Source of the DNA: Margaritifera margaritifera
Taxonomy: Eukaryota > Mollusca > Bivalvia > Unionida > Margaritiferidae
Assembly: GCA_029931535.1 (NCBI GenBank)
Contig: JAQPZY010001174.1
Location: 62,001 to 126,000 of the forward strand
Length of the DNA stretch: 64,000 nucleotides
Reading direction: 5' to 3'
The notes below the pieces were generated by a model. That model saw nothing but the letters and a program-made list of their open reading frames with translations. It did not search any database and was not told the DNA's origin. Below are positions 44,020 through 56,180 of this stretch, one piece after another. Within the stretch, counting starts at the first letter, position 1. Each line of letters begins with the position of its first letter. Position numbers and translations under genes: made by a program.

Positions 44020-47000
44020 GGCCCTTATGGAAATAACTTATTCTGACTTATAAGTGATACATGTGTGACCTATAGCAGACTTATAGGTCACTTATAACTT
44101 ACTTATACTTTGCATATGTAATGAAGTGAAATGTCAGTCTTTATAAGTGCAGTATAAGTAAAAACTATATTTATCCATGCTTCACCTACTTTTCACTTAT
44201 AAGTGACATATAAGTCATTTATAGGTGGTATAAGCCTTTATCAGTTGAATATAAGTGAACTGTAAGTTCGTGGACATCGTCATTTTCTGACTAAGAATTT
44301 ACTGCAAAATACAGTCAAAGTTTACTGGAAAATACAACCCAAGTCCAACAGAAGGTGCTATGAAATTTTTCCAAAAATTCACAACTTTCTACCAGATTTA
44401 TTAGTTTCAATGAGAGTCATACAAAAAAGAAAACTTCCTGTTTTATTTAAAATGCTTTAAATTTTTTAGAAAAGACAAAGAAACATTGAAATAAAACTTC
44501 TAACTTTGATGGACCTTAGGTATTAAAATTATAATAAAACGTGTGTGGGGATACGAGTGAGCATGTGCACCCACACATTGCGGACACACTACAAACAAGG
44601 ACTTTTTCAGCATCCAGCAATAAATCATTTTCTATAATTTCACTTAAAACAATATTATTCAGCACTAAATGTTCACCTGTGTATATTCTAATGAAATCAT
44701 AGCTGCAATAATTTATTGTTGGATGCTGAAAAATTATTTGAGATCAAAAAGATGTTTGAATGACAAAAATCTGGAGCCTGAATGATTTCATGGGTGAATG
44801 CTATCATAATTTAGACATGACCATGCTTCTTCTCCTTTTCTGGAATTTAGACCATTGTGGTCTGCATTCTATGGAATTATGTTATGCTGACAAGTTCCCT
44901 ATGGCATTTTTTTTGTTGTTCAGTTTTTGTGCTTTCCAGCATCATGCAGTGTACACAAATATCCTAGGATTCACTACTGAATTTGGGATAGAATTCATTT
45001 ACAAGCCATCAGATTCTGAAAGACAACTACACCACTCCCTCAATAACTCACACCCGGATAACTCACGAACCTGCTTATAATGTGGAGCCAGGTGTGAATC
45101 CCATTTTTAAAACTAGAAAATACTGTAAAAATTGGCCACTATTTGTTGAACGTGAAGAAAATCACGATCAAAATTGGTAAATGAAACCTTGATATATCGC
45201 TTGTTTTATCATCAAAAACAGTGGTTTGCACCCGAAAAGTTTAATCAACATCATGAAATTCTCAACTTTTAATAACAAGTCATATATTTTGTTAAATTAT
45301 TTTTCCAAACAATACTCTTTGTGCACTGTAAATAACAATAATCAATGAAATTTTTATAGATAAAAATGTCACTAATGCCTACTGGTGACAACACTTCAAT
45401 AAATAAATACCAATTATGAAGTTTTTCTCAAGTGCAATACATGTTTTAGTTCTATCTTTTAATTTGGTTTCAGTGTAATCATCATAAATGCAATATGCCC
45501 ACTTGTATTCAAATGTCAAAAATGTCAATCTACGATCACAGCTATGTCCGAGAGCATTTCTGTGAGAACCTAATTAAGTGCCGACCGTGTTTTGATCTCT
45601 GACTTGTGGAAGTATTTGTTGTATTGTTACACTCAATTAAAAGCAGACCTGCTTTGTATTATCATGTTAATTACATCTTTTGTATCAAATAAAATAAAGG
45701 GGGTGGAATAAAAGAAAAGTTAAAAGGCAAGCAAATCCTACATGTGTAAGAGCTAGCGATCATGGTCGTGTGTCAGGTCAACTCATTTCAATTGATCAAT
45801 CAAACACTGTTATAAATATTATTACCTAAGTAATAAAATAAAACTACTTTAATTTAGCCATCTCATTCACAAATGTGATCAAAGATAGCAAGGCAACCAA
45901 GCGAAATGAGTACCTGGTGAATAAAAGCTTTGTTTCACAGATACGGTTCATTATGTTGAAACGAGTTCCAGAGTTTATAGTGAACTTAAAATTCCTGAAT
46001 TGGCACTCAGAAATGTTCTCAAGGATGAGAAGAAGTTTCACTATTACTTGCAATAAAATCACGGTATCAATATTTTATTAATAGAACAATAAAAAATAAA
46101 AAAATAAAGTTTTGATGTTGACGGTTGTTTCACTAAATAAATGTCCCTAGTTTTTGAAAGACAGGAATCTTGTTTTGTTGTGAATCAACAACAGCAAAAA
46201 GCAGTGACATAATACACAAGGTTTTCGTGTACACATGATGGTTGTTGAAACCTCTTGAAGTAATGTTGTTAATGGTCTTTCAGAGGTTGGGTATCTTGAA
46301 AATAAAGGTAATTTATACCAAAAAAAGTGAACAGCTTCATTACAAAAAGCTCTTTATTCACAAATATTCTCAAAGTGATCATAAACAAGTATTCAGCCAA
46401 ACAAAAGCCCTGCCCCCCTCCCGCAAGGTTTTCTCGATGTCCTGCGGGGATGGCATCTCCTTCCTAATTTTATTTAGGTCCCTCAGTAACTCATGCCCTC
46501 GCTTATACTGTGGTCTATGTTTTTGGGACCCGTTGTACACGAGTTATCGAGGGAGAGATGTACTGAGTACACTACCACTGGTGAGTTGAAACCTGCTTTC
46601 AAATTCATCTATAGGGGCCTACTTTCAAAGAAAAATTTATATTTATTATTCAGGCAATAAATTATGTTTATGGTTGTCGCTTTTTGTTTTATTTCAGCTA
46701 AAATGTTGATATTGTGCAAGATGTTTAAAATGTGGTGCCTTAAAGCAGCAGGCTAATGTGAAATGTGTTGGAATTAATTCACAAACTGTTATTTAAATGG
46801 AAGTGTATGAGAGTTTTGTAAGTTCAGAAGTAATAGATAGCCATTTACATGTATACAGTCTATGAAACTGACAACTTGTATTTATATGAGGACACAAGTT
46901 TCTGTCATGCTGGTGTGGGGCTTTTTAAATTCCCAATTCATTGAAATTTCTCTTATATTGCCTATAAGTGTGGCAACTGAATGGCTCACATTTCAATTAT

Positions 47001-47155
47001 AAGTGAAGTATACTTCATTTATAAGTGAAATACCTAATTTGCATACAAAATGCGTAATTTGCATATAAAATCCTAAGCCTTCACCTATATGTCACTTACA
47101 ATATTGATGAATATAAGTTTTCTATAAACCTCATATAAGTTATTTCTGTACAGGT
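44020..47155. mobile_element. 3.1-kb element with ACTTATAAGTG subterminal repeats
   Basis: The left end has GGAAATAACTTATTC near 44038. The right end, read as complement from about 47148, has AGAAATAACTTATATG. Inside each end are several ACTTATAAGTG or CACTTATA words (44050-44265; 46960-47130). Type C arrays lie on both sides. Clustered palindromic subterminal words are usual for transposase-binding ends. The interior codes for nothing recognisable and includes the pogo-like candidate at 45030-46567. Confidence 0.5.
45030..46567. mobile_element. Possible pogo-like element with CCCTCRATAACTC ends
   Basis: ACTCCCTCAATAACTCACAC at 45034 is paired by the complement of 46567-46530, CTCTCCCTCGATAACTCGTG. 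GCTTATAATGTGG (about 45075) is paired by a GTATAAGCGAGG complement near 46500. The arms are diverged and no transposase is seen, so this is a candidate only. Confidence 0.4.
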
Positions 47156-48090
47156 GGAGCCATGGTGGCTCACCGGTTATCATGCTGGTTGTTATGAAAG
47201 TCACACCACTGGCAGGGGAGCCATTCCAAAACCAATTATAAACAGAATGTCCTATGAAGCATTTCTTCCAAGTTTGATCTAACTTGGCTCAGCTCTACTA
47301 GAGAGGAAGTTGAAAATAGGTTCTCCCTTTGGCTTACTAAAGAAGCCACACTGTTACTAAGGGAGCCACCCCTTGGCACAGTACTGAGAGAACACATTGT
47401 AACATCCTTGACACAATTTTAATTAAACATGTCCTCAGAAATAAGTAGTTTAATCCAAATTGGCTAAGCTAGACAAAAATAGGTTTTCCACCTGGATACT
47501 AAGAAAGCCACACCCGTTCTAGGAGAGCCACCCTAGACACAACTTTGATAGAACATGTCATAACAAACATTCCCACCAAGTATGATCAAAATTGGCTCAG
47601 GTGTTCTGAAGAAGATGAAAATAGGTTTTCCATATGGTTGCTATCCCCACCATTGCTAGGGAAGACACCCTTGATACTTTTGATAGAGCATGCCCTGGGA
47701 AACATTCCTACCTAGTTTAGTCAAAACTGGCTCAGGTGTTCTAGAGAAGAAGTCAAAAACAAGTTTTCCATATGATTGCCAATGGAGTCACATCATTGCT
47801 AGATGAGCCACCCTGGACACAAATTTCGATATAACTTGTACTAAAAACTTTCCTACCAAATTTGATCAAAATTGGCCTGGCCATTGTGGATAAGTTGAAA
47901 ATAGGTCTTCCTTATGGTTTTTATGGATGCCACACTGTTGCTAGGGAAGAAAACCTGAACAAAATCACAAGAGTCCCTCAAAGGAACTGATGCTTTACTG
48001 GCCATAATGAATTTCCAGGAATCCAAGATAAGACCATTTCTTCTTTTTAATGGCTGATTTAATGAAACCATCTCTGATAATCTTAAGAAA
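47156..48090 (+). repeat. Tandem array, type C, second copy, ending in block L
   Basis: Units of type C (GCTAGGGGAGCCACC, TGATCAAAATTGGCTCAG, GAAAATAGGTTTTCC) run to 47945. They are followed by AAGAGTCCCTCAAAGG, TTTACTGGCCATAATG, AATTTCCAGGAATCCAAGAT and AACCATCTCTGATAATCTT (47955-48085), a full block L. Confidence 0.75.
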
Positions 48091-48619
48091 CTACAACGTA
48101 CCAAATTTGGTAACAAAAGTATTTTCTTATGTCTGAGTTAACAGGTTCATAAGATACCCATAAGTGCGATACAAAATTTTTTATCATCGCCTTTGATCTT
48201 CAACCTGATATCATGGATAGATCACTGAACTTGTCTCAGACAATGTGAAGATATAACCACATGCTAAGTTTGCTCAAATCTATGAGTACTAGCTTTTTGG
48301 AGAAATAAATGAAGTTATCTTAGTGGTATCATTCAAGGTATTCGTCAGATATGTCCACAAACTGGGTTAGATGATAAAAATTCTTTCATACTTGTTTTAG
48401 TGGTATCATGCTTAATAGGCAGTACAGCTAAAACACTAATTCAAGACCACTGACCTTAAAATCAATGTCAGAGTGCTGACTATCAACTTGTTCACAAGAA
48501 TGCAGCTAAATACAAAGTCTGGTCGAAATTCATTTGCATATGTACAGTCCCTGTGTTCATAAGTTGAATGAAGTACAAAAATGCAAGCAATAAACTTTGA
48601 CTTGACCCCTGGCCACATT

Positions 48620-49080
48620 GCAAGTCTGATCATCAACATTTTCATTTAGGACCAACTATGCATGTTAAGAAATCTGTAATGAAAACCCCATGTTGCTGTG
48701 ACTATCAATTCTGGAGAAACAGTGATAAGATTTTCAGGATGGCCACTATGGTCATGAAATTGGAGGTCTATTTAGCACCATTTTTATTTAAGACTAACTA
48801 GACAACATAAGAAATCTTACATGAAATCTGAAGGGCAAGATTTTCATTTTGGACCAACTAAACTCCATTTTTAAGGAGGAAATGTAACAAAATTTTCAAG
48901 ATTGCCATCAGTGGCCATACTGGATGTTCAAGGGGCACCATTTCCAATTAGGACCATCTAGGCATCATGGGAAATCTTTATGTGAAAACCACTGGTCAAT
49001 AAGCCCATACATTTGGGTTTAGTAGTAATAACAAGACTGTCAAGATGGCTATCATGTGATAGTCAGCACTGACACACTCT
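48620..49080 (+). repeat. 140-bp units (pearl-like core), short array
   Basis: About three diverged units: TTTTCATTTAGGACCAACTA (48638), GAAAACCCCATGTTG (48678), AAGATTTTCAGGATGGCCAC (48726), and again near 48840 and 48950. It ends at about 49060 in GACTGTCAAGATGGCTATC. No block R is visible. Confidence 0.7.
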
Positions 49081-49629
49081 GCTATCTGATTATTCACTAT
49101 ACAATTTTGTATATTATCCCTCCATCAACCAGCTTGGCAGACACATATGTTAAGAGTCTAAAAAAACAGTTTCACACACTTGACCCAATTACTTTATTTG
49201 TTGCAAAAACTGATTAAAGTGAATCTAATATATGTATATCTCTTGATTGTAATTTAAACTCTTTACAATTCTTTGTAAAAATGTGTTAACTTAAGTTCTT
49301 GTAAAACATAACATTGCCCATGGTCACTGGAGCACTTTCATTGTGATACTCTTCGGCTTCAGAGGTAAGTAGTTCTTGCATGTAGTCCACAATCCCATAA
49401 TGCCTAAATGGAAGTGATCAGTTTTGAAAAACACTGGAGCTTTTGAAGTTTGCACTTAGACATTGATACAATGATTCTAAGGTCAATGGTCCTGACTAAG
49501 GTTTTTGACTGTACTTGCTTGTGAACAATTTTTTTTTATCAAACCCATCTGGTGGACGTATTTGAAGCATACCTCGAATGATGCCACGTAAATAACTTCA
49601 AAATTTTTGTTCTCCACTAATATTTTCTC

Positions 49630-50960
49630 TAATTTATAAAAAGGGAAATAGACATCTTGCAACTAATTATTGACCAGTTTCCTTTACAGTTTCCTTTACA
49701 TGTGTGTGCTGTAAACTTCTAGAGCATATTATCTACAAGCATGCACTAAAACACCTGGAAAAACATAAGATAAAATCTGACATGATTCCAACACAGTTTT
49801 AGATCCAGATATTCTTGTGAGTCTCAACTAATGGTCACAGTCAACAACCTTGCTAAATTTTATGATGATAAAGTGCAGGTAAATGTGTCAAAACTGGATT
49901 TCAGCAAGCTTTTGATACAGTCCCACACAATCAACTGCTATCCAAACTGCACCACCATGGAATAAATGGAGACTTGAACCTCTGGATTAGTTCTTTCCTC
50001 CAAAACAGATATTAATGAGTTCTTGTCAATGGAGAAGCCTCCACATCTATAAAGGTTGAATCAGGTGTTCCACAGGGAACAGTACTGGGTCCTGTATTAT
50101 TTCTCTGTCACATAAATGACTTATGGGCATGTGTGAACTCACAAATTAGATTATTCGCAGATGACTGTTTTCTCTACAGACCAATCAATTCTTTTCAAGA
50201 CCACATCCAACTCCAACATGATCTAACTTATCTTGAACAGTGGACTGAAAACTCTGGAATGGAATTTAATGCAACTATATGTTACATACTTAGATTATGC
50301 AGATCAAGACAACCAAGTACATTTAACTACACTTCATGTGATCAACTCATGGAAAAAGCAGAAGAAAATCTCTACCTTGGCATAACATCAACATTACCCT
50401 GAAATGGACATCACACATCAATAAGACTGTAAACAAATCTACCAAAAGCACACTGGGTTTCCTCACAATAAACCTGAAATCCTGCCCACTTGAAATCAAA
50501 GACACTGCATACAGATTGCTAGTACGCTTAGGCCTGGACTATAGCTGAAACATTTGGGACCCCTACATGTATCTGAAGAATGATGTTAACCAACTGAATG
50601 CAGCAGGAAAGAAATGAGACTAACCTATAAGTACAAAATATTATAGAATCTGACAGCAGTTTGCACCCATGAATTCGTCTTGTATAATCACACCTGTACC
50701 CATCAAAACAGCACTTGGAAATTAAATATTCTTCACTGCAACATTGATGTTTATAGGCAATCATTTTTCCCAAGAACCATCAAAGACTGGAATAGTTTGT
50801 CAGAAAGCTATTTACAAGCCAGTACATTAGAAAAATTCAAAACCAGACAGCAATTAATAAATGCACATATCCGCCCCCCACCTCCACTTCACCTCCGCCA
50901 TGTGCAATACTCGATTTTGAGGTCTGTGCAGTATTATACAGATACAGACACAGATATTAA
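49630..50960 (+). mobile_element. LINE reverse transcriptase remnant, CR1/Jockey-like
   Basis: Frames in order give KLLEHIIYKHALKHLEKHKI, SRYSCESQLMVTVNNLAKFY, KLDFSKAFDTVPHNQLLSKL (motif A, about 49890-49950), GVPQGTVLGPVLF (50066-50104), RLFADDCFLYRPI (motif C, intact F-A-D-D, about 50150-50190) and WTENSGMEFN. The C-terminal tail at 50680-50960 includes QSFFPRTIKDWNSLSE and STLEKFKTRQQL. At least four frameshifts or stops break the frame. The endonuclease is absent on the 5' side, and no clear poly(A) or tandem tail is seen. The order of motifs makes the class certain and the clade approximate. Confidence 0.85.
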
Positions 50961-51955
50961 TTTAAGTTTTAACCAGACTTTGTACATGGGTATATCCTGA
51001 CATTTTCTGAGACAAGTTCTGTGAATTTCTATCCATTATTTCAGGTTCAAGGTCAAAGTCCTTGACAAAGAATTCTGTACTGCACTTACATGTATCTTGA
51101 GAACATTTAAGAAAATATTTTGGTTACAAATTTGGTAGCTGGAATATCAGTGATGGTTTCAGTGCTCAGCATTTAAAAAGAATAAAAGGTCAGAATAGCA
51201 TCCTTACCTTTGAGGACTCTTGTTAAGCTACACCTTAAACACTCTTGCTCCAGATCTCATCAACTTAATATGTAAATGCATCATCTGTGGTATCATACCA
51301 TGTCTATAAGATAAGGTAACAGTGGCCGACTTTTTATGGTCACTGAAATGGATTTTACTTTATATCTTTTAACAAAATCAGCTTTACATTCAAGAAACTG
51401 TATATCTTATTGCATCTTACACGAGTTGTGCAAAATTGGGTCAGTGTGGCCAAAACTAGGTTCATATAACCTATTTTAAATGCTCGACAGACCTTCCAAC
51501 TACAATATATTTAAACCCATACATCTTACGCTATATGTCCTACACTCTCGACTATCCATACTAACCACTGACATCATTTAACCTATACTGATTGTTTCCA
51601 TTGATGTCTATGCTGACCTAGATTGAATTTATAAAGAAAAATATGGTTGATGAGGGGATTTGTATTTTGAGAAACACCATGTTCATGATTAGAGTTTATA
51701 AACTAAACTTTTAAAGTTGCATGTTTCTGTAGTTGTTATATACACTTCTTCTATATTATCAAAGCTATATATTAAATGTAAATGCTTTTTACACCGATGC
51801 ATCTCATACATGTTTAGACTAAATGTGAATCACTAGTAATATTTTCATGGTAGTTGATTGACTCCAGGGTTAAATTCCTATCCTAAGAATTGTGACCTTA
51901 CAATCACTATTGCATATGATAACATTCTCCATTACACCAGCTTTGCATTTTCTGG
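50961..51955. other. No gene recognised
   Basis: Non-coding; no supported feature. Confidence 0.5.
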
Positions 51956-52820
51956 GGCTTGATGAAGCTGATGGAACCCTATAGTAATTGCATTGTCCAT
52001 ATGTCCATTCAGCTGTCTATCCATCAACAATCTGGTGTCTGCAAGATAACTTTACTGGGAATCATTGGATTTTAACCAAATTTAGTATGCAGCTTTATAC
52101 TGATGAGGTCTCAAAAGTGTTTGATTTCAAGCTTTCGATATCATTAATTTAAAAAGGTTGTGGTCCCTGATTGGCCACTCTGCTAACTTTTGTTTCCATG
52201 CCTGAATCTCACCAAGAATCAATGAATTTCAACCAAATATGGTATGCAAATCTTCTGACTCTGGTTTCCGTACCATTACTTTACGAAGGATTTCTGGATT
52301 TCATCCAAATTAGGCATGTAGCTTTGCAATGTAGAGACCTTAAATGAGTTTGATTTCTAGCATTTTACAACATAATTTCATAAAGTTATGGACCCTGATT
52401 TCCCCTTTTCCTAATTTTGGCTTCTGCAACATAACATAATTTACTAAGACCTGCAGGATTTCAACCAAATTTAATGCACCTTTACATTGATAAAACCTTG
52501 AAGTAGTTTCATTTCTGTCATTCCACAACATCATATACAGGAGTTATGGCCCTATCATTGCATGACAAGACCCCTTCATTGTCTGTACTGCTGACTTGGG
52601 TTCCTACAGTATTTCTTTACCATGCATTGTTGGACTTCAACCAAATTTGGCATGCAGATTTATAATGAGGAGACCTTCAAGTATCATTTCCAGCATTCCA
52701 CAATATCATTTAGAAGAGCTATGGCTTCTGACTGCCTGTCCTCCTAATATTTGCTTTTTGCAACATTACTTGCCTAAGATCCATCAGAGTTCAAAAAAAT
52801 TTGAAGGAGATAATAGACAC
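51956..52820 (-). repeat. Tandem array, type A, inverted orientation
   Basis: GGATTTCAACCAAATTTGG-type words, GCAGCTTTATACTGATGAGG, CAACATAACTTTAC-type and GTTATGGCCCTGA-type words recur every 130-160 bp. They are the complement of the type A units at 10030-12835. Confidence 0.7.
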
Positions 52821-53189
52821 TGAAAACCCATTCTCTTTTGTTTCCCAACACAAGTTCTCTGTTTAAGACCTTGCAGAGCAAATTGTAGTTAGTGGGGTCT
52901 TTGTGATCCACCTATTGCTAACAGCTCCAGATTTTTCTGTCCTGGTTGAGAAAATCTGACATTTCTGCTCCCAAAATAAAGACTGAATACCTAACTTCTG
53001 CCACACATGTGCAGAAAAAAGTTTATTTTTAGTTTACATGGTCAAAGGCCACGTGGGCTTATGACACAGTCCTGCATCTGTGGTCCATCTGTCCATCCAC
53101 ATTTACTGTTTTTCTACTTCTCAAACACTGCAGGGCCAATTCTTTGCTCAACTAGTCATAGTCGAGAACAGCATTTACAGTGGCCTTTT

Positions 53190-54425
53190 TGTTCGTAGTC
53201 TGGCATCCATTTGCACAAGACTGTTATCACTACTCCTAAATTAATGGAAGAACTGCCACAAAAATTCATAGACACTTTCGTCCCAAGGTCTAGTTGATTG
53301 CTAATGAAAATGGTGCCCCTTGGATATACATTAAGGCAGCCATTTTGAAAATCTTGTTATCACTACTACTCCTAAATGGTAAGTCATGTCAACATGCAAG
53401 TTTTCACTGATAGATTCCTTATGATGTCTAGTTGGTGATAAAAGAAAATGGTGCTGATCTGACATCCAATATGGATGCCTTGGTGGCCATTTTTAAAAAT
53501 CTTGCAATTGCTACTCCTCCAAAATGGATGGTCATATTGACATGGGATTTTGAAAGACTTTTTATGATGTTTAGTTGGTTCTAAATGAAAATGGTGCCGA
53601 TCTTGCATCTAATATGGCCACTATGATGGCCATTTTGAAAATCTTGTTATTGGTACTCCTCTTTAACAGATACTTGTATTGACATTGGGTTTCACAAAAT
53701 TATTTTTAATGCTGTACAGTTGGTTCCGACTGAAAATGGTGCCATTCCGACATCCAATATGGCCACTATGGTAGCCATCTTGAATATTTTGCTATTGCTT
53801 CTCCTCCTGAACAAGGTCTAGTTGTTCCCAAATGAAAATGGTGCCCCTAGGACATACAATATAGCAGTCATTTTGAAAATCTTGCTATTGCTACCACTCC
53901 TAAATGGATGGTCATATTGATATGGGATTTTTGCTAAATGGCTTCTTATTATGTCTAGTGGGTCCTAAATGAAACCGGTGCCTGTCACGCATACCTTTGG
54001 ACATCCTATCTTGAAAATGTTGTTATCAACACTCTTCCTGAATGGATGGTCATATTGATTTAGGGTTTTCATTAAAAGACTTCATATGATGTCTAGCTGG
54101 TCCTAAATGAAAATAGTACTGATTTGACATGGTGGCCATCTTGAAAATCTTTCTATCCTGATGAATGGATGGTCATATCTACATGGGATTTTCACAAAAA
54201 GACTTATGTGTACATGATACTAAATGAAAATCATGCCAGTCAGACCTCCAACATGGGCACCAAATCTTTATATTGCCACTTTTCCTAAATGGATGACCAT
54301 AACTACATGGGGTTTTCACCAAAAATCTTGTTATCTTGTCTGGTTGGTTCTAAATGAAAATGATGCCAATCTGATGCACAATTTAGCAACACCGTTTTTG
54401 CTCCCATGTTTACACTAGTGCCATC
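53190..54425 (-). repeat. 140-bp pearl-like array, inverted orientation
   Basis: About eight units, e.g. CTAAATGAAAATGGTGCC, CATCCAATATGGCCAC, ATTTTGAAAATCTTGTTAT, CTCCTAAATGGATGGTCATA and ATATGGGATTTTC. They are complements of the units at 16990-18480. The period is about 135-145 bp (unit marks near 53430, 53590, 53735, 53835, 53965, 54105, 54230, 54360). The ORFs through it are shadows. Confidence 0.78.
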
Positions 54426-54489
54426 CATGTTGAAATGAACATTATGTTGTGTGTTAACAGAACTATCAAGATGTATGTCAAGATTACGA

Positions 54490-55175
54490 GGTCCCTTCTA
54501 AATTGTAACAAAAACCCCATCAGAATCTGACCTTTCAAGATGTTCAACACTAGTAAGTACTGTAATTGGACTTCAAAGGTCAGGGACTACAAATCTAACA
54601 AGAATACATTCTTGGTCTATAACTGCTGAATCAGTACTAGCATCTGATAGGATGGATATGAATTTAGCTTTAGATATTTTATCCTTGACATTTTTCAGTA
54701 GGACATCAAATATACTGTTGATGAAATATATACATGCAGTTCTATTGATGTGAACAGTTCCAAGCTCAACTCCATTTTTTTATTTGCACCTCACAAAGAA
54801 ATTCAGAATGAAAAAGATTTTCTCTGTTTTGCTATGGCATGTGCTGTGTTAAACAGATTTTTGCAAAGCTCTTTTTGGCTCACATTATATTTGTTGATCA
54901 CTGTCTATCTATATCACCCACAACTTCCTTTTCCCAGATTTGTCCTTTTAATTATTAAATTTTAACTGATATGTATTGTGCTTTGCAGTTTTCTGATGTG
55001 TTAACAGTGTTGTATTCCCATGTGATAACCTGTCCTGCAAACAATCCACTGGTTTTGTCTACAATTGAAGATACCTCTTACATATATTGTGAGATGCAAT
55101 CATTCAATCTTCATTGGATTCAAGCCAAGGGAACTCCTGCAACCAGGAATCTTTAAACTTTTTATTGTATTCCCT
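54490..55175 (-). pseudogene. hAT transposase N-terminal half (ZNF862-like lineage)
   Basis: Read on the minus strand, WLQEFPWLES (about 55145) starts a finger-like N-terminal region of this group. After decayed sequence, INSIFDVLLKNVKDKISKAK and FISILSDASTDSAVIDQECI (about 54735-54620) give the first catalytic Asp motif (family S/T-D-x-S/T-T-D). ILVRFVVPDL, a stop and TVLTSVEHLERSDSDGVFVT follow, ending near 54490. At least six stops are present. The matching C-terminal half of this type of transposase occurs at 32884-33302. The left side is cut by the inverted 140-bp array. Confidence 0.65.
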
Positions 55176-55960
55176 ATCATGGTCAATTTTAGTTTTAAAA
55201 CGTTTTATTGACTTTTCATTCAACTTTAACCATTCAGCCCTAGTTTTACAAAAAAAAATTATCCATGGAGATACTTTGAAAATGCTGTGTCATCATACTT
55301 TCATCACAGTTAGAAGGAGTTCACTGACTAGTTCAAAACGACAGATTACTTGGGGAAGCCCTATTTTCTAGCCAAAGAAATTCTTTGTGATGTAACCATC
55401 AACAGATATCTCCTGAACCAGTACCATCTGCCCCCATTGGTTGTACCCAAGAAACTGCAGCTGGTTTAGAATCTAAATGATAAATTGCTGCCTACATTAT
55501 GTAAGCAACAAAGAATGCACCCATATGATATTCACTGGTAAGTACGAATGGCACTTGTGTCAACACCACCCAGACAAAATAGAGTCTACTGCCCTTTCAA
55601 GTTACAGGCCACAATTTACCTGCCCATGGACAAGTAACCTTGCAAAAGTTGCTCATCCATGAGAACATATTTCCGACTTGAACAATATGGACAATGGATT
55701 TCTGCACCCTGCACTGTTTTGCTGATGTACTCAATCCTATGGAGTGATATAACTGATGACTGAACTGGTTGCATGAGAAGTGTTAACAAACCCAAGGAAA
55801 CAACACAGACCCAAGGAAACAAGACAGATAAAAAAGGGTGGTCACTAACAGGTTTTGGCATGAAGATATGGAACACATGTATTCTAAAGATACCACATCG
55901 ATGCCTATATTTGGTTCATCAAACAGGACTGATTCATGAACATCTTATTTGGCAGATGTA
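55176..55960. other. No clear gene; possible LINE debris
   Basis: No supported exon downstream of the macro-domain exon is seen on the minus strand here. GWSLTGFGMKIWNTCI on the plus strand (about 55840-55890) weakly resembles the C-terminal tail of a LINE (G-x-K-I-W-N), but nothing else in the region supports it. Confidence 0.35.
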
Positions 55961-55967
55961 TGTATAC

Positions 55968-56180
55968 CTGATATGTCTTCTTTTCACCTTCTTGTAGAAC
56001 AAATTTTACAGTCTTCACCCCATGTCGTTGGGCAGATTGTGTGACAGCTTGGAACATTTCTTTAGCTACAACTTCAACTGGGTATTCCAGTTTTCCTATT
56101 CCAAGAGCAGGAAATGCAATTGACTGAAGTTTCTCCTTTCCAGCAGTCTGTAGACAATTCTTCATTAGCCATCTTATAGT
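55968..56180 (-). CDS. Macro domain exon 2 (C-terminal half), PARP9/14-like
   Basis: A 213-bp, 71-codon exon with acceptor CTTTATTTTATTTCAG before 56180 and donor CAG|GTATAC after 55968. It encodes the second half of a macro domain, which binds ADP-ribose or removes it from proteins: TIRWLMKNCLQTAGKEKLQ, then SIAFPALGIGKLEYPVEVVA (the conserved A-L-G-x-G loop that grips the diphosphate; the usual Thr is Ile here) and KEMFQAVTQ. It ends in the strand VKTVKFVLQ. The frame continues from exon 1 without a break. PARP9, PARP14 and PARP15 carry this type; which one cannot be decided from this fragment. No signs of decay. Confidence 0.85.

Noticed and set aside
44760..45080. 106-codon plus-strand ORF
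   Set aside because: No domain pattern; overlaps the terminal region of a candidate DNA element.
53384..54418. Short ORFs between 53.4 and 54.4 kb
   Set aside because: They run through the inverted 140-bp tandem units and vary with the repeat; not genes.
55616..55997. LINE C-terminus or a further macro-gene exon
   Set aside because: Only a single weak G-x-K-I-W-N resemblance and no splice-bounded frame.
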